This document shows, piece after piece, positions 55,786 through 64,000 of a DNA stretch of 64,000 nucleotides. Under the pieces are notes generated by a model. It saw nothing but the letters and a program-made list of their open reading frames with translations, had not been told where the DNA came from and did not search any database. A program made the translations under genes and the position numbers. Source of the DNA: Lactarius indigo (taxonomy: Eukaryota > Basidiomycota > Agaricomycetes > Russulales > Russulaceae); contig JAFKAC010000014.1 of the NCBI GenBank assembly GCA_025766275.1, positions 682,001 to 746,000 of the forward strand, read 5' to 3'. The stretch's first letter is position 1. Each line of letters starts with the position of its first letter.

Positions 55786-58700
55786 CTACGTTCTACTCTG
55801 TTCGACACCGGCACGATGGTCTAATAGCGACTGTGCCATCTCACCATATCCTTCTGATGAAGCAAGCTGGTACGGAGTCCGGCCTTCATCATCCACTGCA
55901 TCTACGTCCGCACCGTTTTCGAGTAGCACGCGCAAGCATTTGGCATCGGGTGTCCGAAGAGTGGGCCGCTTGTCAAAAAATAGGTGCAAGGGCGTTGACT
56001 GCCCCTGATTACGTGCGTTGACATCCGCTCCATTCTGGATTAATGTCCGCACAACATCATCTTTCGACTCCAACCACGACGACGACGACGACGACGCCAG
56101 ATGCAAAGGTGTCTTGTGGCTCCCATCCCGTGCGTTGACATCTGCCCCGTGATCGATCAATGTCTGCACAACAGCAACATCCGACCACGACGACCACGAC
56201 GCGAGGTGTAAAGGTGTCTTGTGGCTCCCATCCCGTGCATTGAAATCTGCCCCGTGATCGATCAATGTCTGCACAACAGCAACATTCGACGACGATAACG
56301 ACGCGAGATGTAAGGGTGTCTTGTGGCTCCCATCCCGTGCGTTGACATCTGCCCCGCGATCGATCAATGTCTGCACAACAGCAACATCCGACTCCGACGA
56401 CTCCAACGATGACGCGAGATGTAAAGGTGTCGAGTGGCTCCCATCCCGTGCGTTGACATCTGCCCCGCGATCGATCAATGTCTGCACAACAGCAGCATTC
56501 GACTCCGACGACTCCGACTCCGACGCGAGATGTAAGGGTGTCGAGTGGCTCCCATCCCGTGCGTTGACATCTGCCCCGTGATCGATCAATGTCTGCACAA
56601 CACCAACTTTCGACAACAACGACGACGACGACGCGATATGCAAAGGTGTCTTGTGGCTCCCATCCCGTGCGTTGACATCTGCCCCGTGATCGATCAACGT
56701 CTGCACAACATCAGCTTTCGACGACAACGACGACGACAACGACGCGAGATGCAAAGGTGTCTTGTGGCTCCCATCCCGTGCGTTGACATCTGCCCCGTGA
56801 TCGATCAACGTCTGCACAATATCAGTGTTCGACGACAACGACGAGGACGCGAGATGTAAAGGTGTCTTGTGGCTCCCATCCTGTGCGTTGACATCTGCCC
56901 CGTGATCGATCAATGTCTGCACAACAGCAACATCCGACGACGACAACAACGACGAGGACGTGAGATGTAAAGGTGTCTTGTGGCTCCCATCCCGCGCGTT
57001 GACATCTGCCCCGTGATCGATCAACGTCTGCACAACTTCAGCTCTCGACGACAACGACGACGACAACAACGACGACTCTGACGCGAGATGTAAGGGTGTC
57101 GAGTGGCCCCCATCCCGTGCGTTGACATCTGCCCCGTGATCGATCAATGTCTGCACAACATCAACATTCGACGACGATGACGACGCGAGATGCAAAGGTG
57201 TCTTGTGGCTCCCATCCCGTGCGTTGACACCCCCCCCGAGTTTCATGAAGAACTGCACGGTTTCAGCACTCCCCGACGATGACGCTAGAAGCAATAGCTT
57301 CTGGAGGTCGGTGTTTGCATCTGCCCCATACTGGATCAACAGCCGTACGATGTCGAGGTGACCACCTCTTGATGCATCGTGTAGTGGAGTATGGTTGACT
57401 CTCGTCGTAGCGACGCGGACATCTACACCGTGCCCTAGTAGGATTCGAACAATTTCCAGGCGTCCATTTGCCGCTGCAAAGTGGAGTGGAGTCCTGTCGC
57501 CGTCGTCTTGCGCATTCGCATCTGCGCCGACGCTTAGTAACCATTGTGCAACATTCGTCAATCCATCCGATGACGCAGCGTGCAGTAGAGTGCACCTTCT
57601 GTAACCCATACGCAGGACTGCGCCATGCTGGTGTAGTAGCTCGGCGACTTTAATGTGCCTGTTGAGCAATGCTGCCGCCAGCGGACTCTTGTTAAGACCA
57701 ACGCTAACATTTACATGCTGCGGGTACTCGGCGATGAGATGTTTCATTAGGTCAAGAAATCCGCACAATGCAGCGTAGTATAGACACAACGGTGGATTGG
57801 CTTCGCTCGATGACGTAGATTCTGAAGAATCTACGAAACAATACCATTCTCTGTCGATGTCAAACGATTTGAGCCATGCCGTGAAATATGGTTTTGTTGG
57901 GTCAAAAAGACGTCGCATCCCATCTTCCACACCTAACGATACGTTCTCAAATTGGGCGTGGCCCACCCAATGCTCGGCGGCGTAGCCAGATAGAGGAGAG
58001 CTACTTTCAACCCTATCGTTGCAATCCGATTGAAGAAGAGTTGCAAGGCAAGCCTGGGCGATAACCGTGTGCGCTGGCTCAAGACGGATATGAAACCGGG
58101 AGATGTCTGCTGTAAGGTTGGCAAGCCGATCCGAAGTCAAGAACTCCTTCACAGAGAAATGTGCGAATTGTACAACCCGCGTCTTCGAAGAGGCGTCATC
58201 GATGACGACAACGAGGCTCGAGCACGTAGACAGAACTCCTTGTTGCTCGTCATCCCATCGCCAATCTGAGTTCAGTACTGGTATCCCTTCTTTCGCCCCA
58301 TCGAAGTCGAGCGCGAGAACTTCTGCAAGCTCATCCACACGAAGCGGCCGCGTCGCAACAGTGAGACATTGTAGCAGTCGATATGCTTGATCTGGATTGA
58401 CCTTCCCGATCTCCCTCAACATCCGCTCGTATGTCTCGTCCAAAGAGTTGGGCAATTCTCTCAGGACGCGCTGGACATTCTGTGGAAGGCAATTTCGCAA
58501 CACTTCAAGCTGACAAAAGACCCATCGGAACCTGTTAAATACCGTCAATCCAAGTCATAATCACCTGTATATACACTCACATTCCGTCGGCTCTTTCTGA
58601 CAGCGTCTCAATCACATGTTCTTTGTCCTCTGTCCTCCATCTCTTCATAAATTTACCCGACCCAGAATAGACCACAGATCTGACGTAGGAGGCAATATCC

Positions 58701-60708
58701 TTCTTCTGCCCGCCTTCATCCTGAAGCGAAATTGTCTGAGAGGTGAGCGGCTCAAGTGCATCGCAAATGTCGACCTCCGGGCGACTCGTAACACAGATAT
58801 GGAGATTAGAAAGTCGAAGGCTGACAAGATCCTTTATGAGATCAAGGACCTGTTCGCGGGCGGATGGGACATCAGAGGTGTCGGGACATTCATCAAGGGC
58901 ATCTAAGATAAGATAAACTGGGCCTTGATTTGGAAGCGTAATCATCTCCTTAAGGCACTGGGTTAAAGCTTTGTCACTAGGCTGGCGCACGCCGTTGTCG
59001 TGGGTCTCATAGAGACGGGAGAGTATGTCGCAAAAGGCATTTGAACGAGTAGAGAGTTGGACGAGGAGTGACGGGAGAAGGTTGCGGCGAGCTTGCTTGT
59101 CGAGATCTCGAAAGTCAAAATAAAAATACGCCATCGAAGCCGATCCTGCCTCGCACAGGGTTGTGACATCGTTGATGATTGCGGAGCTACTCGACAATCA
59201 TAAGTTTCCCAATACTGCAAGATATAAAGAGCGACGGACCATAGGATGCTTTTCCCAGAGCCCGCTGCGAAACGTGTCGTCCGTAAGATCGCCGAAGCCG
59301 CAGATAAAAGAAACATACGTTTGCCGTGAATCCACAAAAGGGAACCAGTCAGCTTCCAGGTTTCGAATTGGTCACTTTCAATGAACCACTCGGCGGTTCC
59401 CTCATGTTGGCGATCACCGTTGATGATGTAATTTGTGGACGGATCCGGTGGAGATTGCCATTTCCTAAGGCTTTCCCGTAACTGGTTGCCTGTGGCCGTG
59501 TTAGATGGCCGACTGTCAGCGAAGATGGGACTGATTACGAACGCTTCACGTCGTCTACTTGGACCGCGGTTTGTCGAATGATTAACTTCATATCCAGTGA
59601 GTCTATGTGATAGAAGTGAGTGATGACGCTGGTGAGTTGCCAAACAGACTCCACGCACCGTGAGTTATTGTTTGCACCTTATCGTCGATCGCTTTAACGC
59701 TGTCGCCAACGAGCTGAACCTCGCTTTTGACAACCTGTACTTCACTTTTGACAACCTGCACTTCACTTTCGACAACCCGCACTTCGCTCTCGACAACCTG
59801 CACTTTCTCCTCGACACCCTTCATGCCGTCACCAACCGCCGTCACTTTGTTATCGATGGTGTGCGTGACCTTCAGAACCTGCGAACTCGCCATCACCACC
59901 TCTTCGTTAGTCAGTTTCTCGAGCTTCTTCAGCCCATCCTCCAGGTCCGTCCCCCCCGCCACCTTCTTGAGAAATTTTTCTCAACAGATATTAGCCTCGA
60001 GTAATCTAAGGCGGTGGCCGAACTCACTGGCTCGACTCTGTTTCATTTCCTTTGTGGCAGTCGCAAGGATATCCAGGACCTCAGCCGTGATTTGAACCAT
60101 TTTGTCCGTCATTACCGGAGTCAACGGGACCTCAGTATAAGTCTCGAGTCGGACGAAGAAACTTTCGATGCGTCCGAAGATGTCGACGAGGATGTCTTGG
60201 CTCGCGGCAACATCCTTAGCTGCCTAATAACGCTCAACGCCGGAGGTTCCCATACGAGGGAAGAAACGAAGCGACTCACCAAGAGGAGGACACCAACGCC
60301 AGCAAATACTAGTTTAGCGGGTGGGAATACCTGCCAGATCAACGTCAGAGCGTATTCAAGGACAGATGATTAGATACTTACCAAACTGATGCCTTCACTT
60401 AGCGTCCCGGAGAAGGCACAAAGAACGTTGACCGTCGGAACGAGCCATTTTTTCAGCCTATCATCGCTAGCAGTCTTTGAGGGATCGAACTGGGTGGTTT
60501 GAAACACGGCGAGAATGGCAGCGGGGGAATTGCATGTTTCGAGCTGTTTGAAGAGATCGTGGTTCTTGAGATCGTTCTTGGTCTTTTTCTTGTACGATTT
60601 CAGAGCGATATCAAAGATGCGTTCGATTCTGGTGGGAGAGGATTCGGAGGGTGTAGCTACGGGAGCCTGGGGCATGGAAGCGGGGGCGGGAGCAGGAGAT
60701 TGACTCAT
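55786..60708 (-). CDS. NLR/STAND protein: Goodbye-like domain, coiled coil, NACHT, ankyrin repeats (1500 aa, 9 exons)
   Basis: A signalling NTPase of the fungal NLR class, expected in the cytosol and linked in other fungi to non-self recognition and cell death. My model has introns at 60331-60381, 60224-60279, 59980-60027, 59603-59658, 59490-59542, 59265-59318, 59187-59239 and 58532-58580. All are GT-AG and 48-56 bp, and the exons sum to 4503 nt. Start MSQSPAPAP (60706-60708); an in-frame ATG at 60774 is an alternative. Domains: Goodbye-like (IFDIALKSYKKKTKNDL, WLVPTVNVLCAFSGTLSEG; about 25-190), heptads (about 240-290), NACHT with Walker A GKPGSGKS split by an intron (about 374-381), Walker B LILDALDE (about 476-483) and TSRPE, winged-helix region, then ankyrins to the C-terminus. 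No lesion is visible and it lacks the CpG decay of the neighbouring repeats. Confidence 0.88.
56005..57215 (-). repeat. About eleven near-identical ankyrin units in the NLR gene
   Basis: Units of 34-41 residues share VVQTLIDHGADVNARDGS followed by H(K/S)TPLHLAS. Between TPLHLA and VVQTL lies a Ser-rich stretch of variable length (SSSSSNVD, LSSNTDI, ESESSESNAA, WSSWSDVA), encoded by runs of TCG/TCA that look like trinucleotide slippage tracts. Units flanking this block (57220-57720 and 55800-55990) are ordinary, diverged ankyrins. Such high internal conservation is known in fungal NLR repeat domains that evolve by unequal exchange. Confidence 0.9.
59715..59812 (-). repeat. 21-bp tandem repeat encoding coiled-coil heptads
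   Basis: Four to five 21-bp units encode successive heptads (VQVVESE, VRVVESE, VQVVKSE twice, VQLVGDS) in exon 4 of the NLR gene, between the Goodbye-like domain and NACHT. Copy number could vary between strains in steps of one heptad. Confidence 0.85.
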
Positions 60709-61125
60709 ATTGGGGGTATGTTGACAGTGTCTAGTAGACGACGGTGAGAGAGTACTGTTGCCTCGTGTCGACAAACCAAAGACACTGCACAGCGTGTGTC
60801 ATGGAGGAATCAGATAGACGCTGAAACACGCTGCGACACGGGCCGGCACCTCCAGACTGATCCGCCTTCCTCCCATTGCCATACGCAGGAGAACACATCG
60901 GGAGAACACAAGCACGGACAGTTGTGGTCACAGAGAGGCCTATGTTTGACGTCGATCGACCTGTTATTGCTCGTGTCGCTCGTGGCGGTCACGTCCACTG
61001 GGAGATCTGGGACACAACCACCCGGTGCAGGCCAATCCCACTATCACGCGTCGTTGTCGTCGTCCAACCAACAGGCCATTCCGAGTCCCTCCCAATCCGC
61101 CCTATATCCACAAGAAAGCGGGCTC
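60709..61125. other. Divergent intergenic region upstream of the NLR gene
   Basis: About 420 bp between the NLR start and the first ATG of the next gene-like segment. It should contain both promoters. I see no TATA box at a convincing distance and no repeat. The short frames on both strands lack recognisable domains. Confidence 0.4.
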
Positions 61126-64000
61126 ATGGCCGAGATCGCCCTCGATCCACATGACCCCGCCCCGTGGCTCTTATGGCTCAACGATGCGTCTTTGCCAAAC
61201 GCAAACGCGACTTCGGACTTGCTCAAGGCAGGTCTCTTTACCTAGTGCGATTGGGTTCGATAACGCTTTTCTAAGTTTTCTCACAGTCAAGGTCCCCTGT
61301 CCCCGTCGTGGTGTCAGCCTCCTCATCGGTTTCATCCTCGCCATTTGCCCCGCTGTCCGCATCATCGTCCCATCAGGCCTCCAGCCGCCAGAACGGGAAA
61401 GTAGTATGACGTCGCATCACTGGTCTTGGTGACGACCCCACCACAGGCGAGTACATCATCGACTATGTGCCGGTGTCTCACGAGGACGACGGCCAAGACC
61501 CAGCACGAAAAGGCACGGACAGCGATGTCGAGATGCGTGATGTTTCCCATTATGGTTGGGATCAGGGCCCATTACAGGTGTGTGTCCATCCCTTTCGCCC
61601 TTTCTGTGAATACATACGCCGTGTGACAGAGTCAGCCCCAACTCGCGGGTCCCTCCAGGAGCTTCTCATCCCCCAATTCCATGTATCCTACGCTGCTTGT
61701 CAAAGACTCTCCTCTTCCTTCCCTTCTTCTAAACCAATCCATCCAAGCCGCCCCCCACCAACGTGACAGAGACAGGGACTACGACCCACTGGACATCATA
61801 ATTGTTGAATACTCTTCTTCCTTGCTACCGCCTCCTCCTCGGCGCAGCCCACGCAAGACCAAGAAATGAAGGAGACAGGGACAAATGGTGGCGTACGTCC
61901 TCATGTCCCCCCTGCTGCTCGGCGTGCATCAGTCAGACTATGTGCATGTATAGCGATGGCCCCGGACACGCCAGCGCCTGACCGCGGCTAAGGGAAGGCG
62001 CGGGAGGGGGACGATTCTGGCTCGAAGTAAATGGTGCACGTGTTGCAGGATGCGTTTGAGAACAACTAGCCAAGTGATGTCAGTACGGGACCTAGTGGGA
62101 AGAAGAAGAAAAGAATATATGAGAGACGGTGGCAGTGGACGATGAGGAAGGCGAAGAGAAAGAAGTCAAGTCCAAGACCCCCACGTCCCTCGATCAGGCG
62201 TTAGCTACGACGTTCACATACAACTCGGTGAACCCTAACGTGGTGGTGTCGCCGTCAGCACCAGTGGCGACCGGTACGCGCCGGTTGGCAAAGAAGACAT
62301 CCACTGAGACTTCAAGAGATAGCGCGAGCGTGGAAGTCATCGTCCCGCTGCCGACTAAACGCGGTCGCGCGCAGGCCGTGTCGAGCCGGAACGACGACCA
62401 CTTTCCCGTGTCGCCGCATGGAAAGGGGAAACACCATCCGCACATGCCGACCAGTCCACGCAGAACACGACGGCGCGTGGGAGACGAGCACGAACAAGAC
62501 GAATCCGACGACGCCGATGCGCCGCGCGAACTACGGTGTGTTCCCAGAGTCATGCCGTACTCACCATCTAGCCGACAGCTGCATAGACACAAGCTCCATC
62601 GTGTCGCCCATCAGTATCGCGCATCAACTCCGCCCCAACACAAGCAGTCCTCGCCAATCACGCCCCCAGATGTCAACTCGCTCACTGGTCTCCCACTGAC
62701 GATCCTGCCAAAACCTGCACGCACGGAGATGATGATTCCCCCGTGCACATTCGGTCACCTGCAAGCGTTTCCTGACCTCCAGATCACGGGGCCCGCGACT
62801 TTACACCGGGGTCGGGGTCGCGGGTTATGTAAGGGCAAGGCCCGAGCTGCTGTTGTGGACTGTGTCATCCTGTCGCCGGAGAGCGTTTCTGCAGCTGTTG
62901 GTCCGAGGATGCAGATGAAGAGCTGGAGCAATGCACTTGCGGACAACTCAGGGACGACGACGACGGCGACAGCAACGATGATGATGGTCTGCGCACCCAC
63001 GCATTATCTGTGCCTGTTTTTATAGACGCTCGTCGCAAGAAACACATGCCGGCATCGTCGTCATCAGGCGTGCTCTCGGGGGGGTTAACGTTCTGCTACT
63101 ACTATAGGTACAAGACACGCCGGCCTAAGATGTGCTGTACGTTGATCAAAGCTCTACTATGGACGAGCAATGCCCTATTTTGCGACCTCTGCATCAAGAA
63201 ACAGTATGCTGCATCCCTTCATATATACATTTCTGACTCTTGGAACGTAGTGTAAGGATCATAGTCCTCCCGGGCTTGAACGATACTTTACTTGTTGCTA
63301 TTCGATTACTAATCAGATGTATATGCTCTATGGTTGATTACGGAAAATGAGCAGAACTTATGCCCCCACTTTCACGTTAACGATATCAGCCTGCATCTGC
63401 TTTCCCGTCTGTATTCCCTATTTCTCTCTTCTATTTCTTTTGTCCACGCTTTACCTTGGGTCGACGTCTATTACTCGCCACAGCAGGTACCCCGAATTGA
63501 CCGTCGATCGCTCAGCAGAAGAGTTCGAATGTCCGGCTTGTCACAACTATTGTAACTGCTCCCGGAGGTGCAGAGAGGCGTACATCCCCGAATGCGATAG
63601 CGGGTGGCGCAGTTGAGTGGCGCGCCAAGGAGACTCCTATCGCGCCACCGTGCCCACTTCCGCAAGAAAGAGTAAGAGAAAAGACCCCGGAACGGCGCAG
63701 GTGCCGGTGGCGACGAAACAACAGCCGACGACGACCAATGCGCAGGTGTTTGACGCGAGCTTGAGCGATACCCAGGCACGACCAGCCGATGCAGCAGAAA
63801 AAGACGAAGGTGAAGGGGAAGTCAACAGTATGGCGGGCCGGGGACGCGGGTTCGGCTCTCTATGGACAAGAGCCGTTGTTGGTGGCACGGCGGAGGCGGC
63901 GACGGCGACGGTCTGAGTTGTTGACGCTGAACGATGATGGCGACGGCGACGGGGATGGAATTCTTGATGAGGGCAGCGATGCGGATGCGGGCGCAGATGT
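61126..64000 (+). pseudogene. Gene-like region with a degraded zf-4CXXC_R1-type cysteine domain, runs off the window
   Basis: Plausible coding pieces on the plus strand: 61126-61230 (MAEIALDPHDPAPWLLWLND), 61410-61580 (GDDPTTGEYIIDYVPV, acidic), 62129-63025 (basic, Pro/Ser-rich, with GRGRG as in AT-hook-like segments), 63100-63230 (YKTRRPKM, FCDLCIKKQY) and 63490-63616 (YPELTVDRSAEEFECPACHNY). The last two resemble the halves of a zf-4CXXC_R1 domain, a nuclear zinc-binding family. However, the first CxxC pair is absent in this reading (FCYYYR) and TGA interrupts GWRS at 63614-63616. Either introns that I cannot place correct this, or it is a pseudogene. Intron ends such as TATAG before GTACAAG (63108) are possible. 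No confident gene model. Confidence 0.35.
63490..63616 (+). other. zf-4CXXC_R1-like cysteine cluster
   Basis: EFECPACHNYCNCSRRCREAY fits the second half of the family pattern (CPxCxxxCNCSxC). Acidic and Asp/Gly-rich coding potential follows to the window end (63900-64000). It is the best recognisable part of the region, though too short to judge function. Confidence 0.45.

Noticed and set aside
56005..57215. Regularly spaced near-identical repeats resembling a CRISPR-like or minisatellite array
   Set aside because: The units are in-frame ankyrin repeats of about 105-120 bp within an intact coding exon of a eukaryotic gene.
60796..61245. A 149-codon plus-strand frame starting at 60796 as a complete protein
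   Set aside because: Its first part runs through the presumed shared promoter of the NLR gene with no recognisable content. Only the stretch from about 61126 looks coding, so I kept that within the candidate gene.

Overview
The window looks like a repeat-dense stretch of a filamentous basidiomycete (probably agaricomycete) genome. The evidence is a STAND/NLR gene with eight 48-56 bp introns and a fungal N-terminal Goodbye-like domain, Tf1/sushi-type Ty3 elements with chromodomains, and repeat decay confined almost entirely to CpG sites.

About 55 kb (1-55223) is nested LTR retrotransposons, separable by 4-5 bp target-site duplications (TSDs). Left nest, all minus strand: element C (12046-16099) contains B (132-338 and 8145-12045), which contains A (339-8144). 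Right nest: E (5' part 16344-20384, plus) contains a solo LTR of another family, delta. Delta contains F/I (minus originally), and F/I contains both G (21996-36243) and a solo beta LTR. G contains an almost pristine Ty1/copia element (25699-32030). A further beta element, H (38706-46622), entered the 3' LTR of E. The present order makes sense only if about 15.2 kb (about 39247-54485) was inverted by recombination between two oppositely oriented beta LTRs. Three broken structures (F/I, E and its LTR, H with its TSD) are all repaired by the same inversion.

The Ty3 elements share one design. Each has a TATA box 34 bp before an ATCTTGGTCTT start and an 11-nt PBS (AAGACCAAGAT) complementary to that transcript start, which implies self-priming without tRNA. 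Gag has no ATG for about 170 conserved codons, and a GGGTTTT heptamer lies just before the gag stop as a -1 frameshift site into pol. Pol runs protease, RT, RNase H, integrase and chromodomain, and continues into a C-terminal extension of about 400 residues. Nearly all disabling stops are TGA where sister copies have CGA. The copia element instead has a PBS fitting a half-molecule of initiator tRNA-Met, one intact 1440-codon ORF and LTRs differing at about one base.

From 55224 onward the DNA is host-like. A 1500-aa Goodbye/coiled-coil/NACHT/ankyrin protein is encoded on the minus strand (60708-55786). About eleven of its ankyrin units are nearly identical and differ mainly in Ser-rich linkers. 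Divergent from it, 61126-64000 holds pieces of a plus-strand gene with a degraded zf-4CXXC_R1-like cysteine region.
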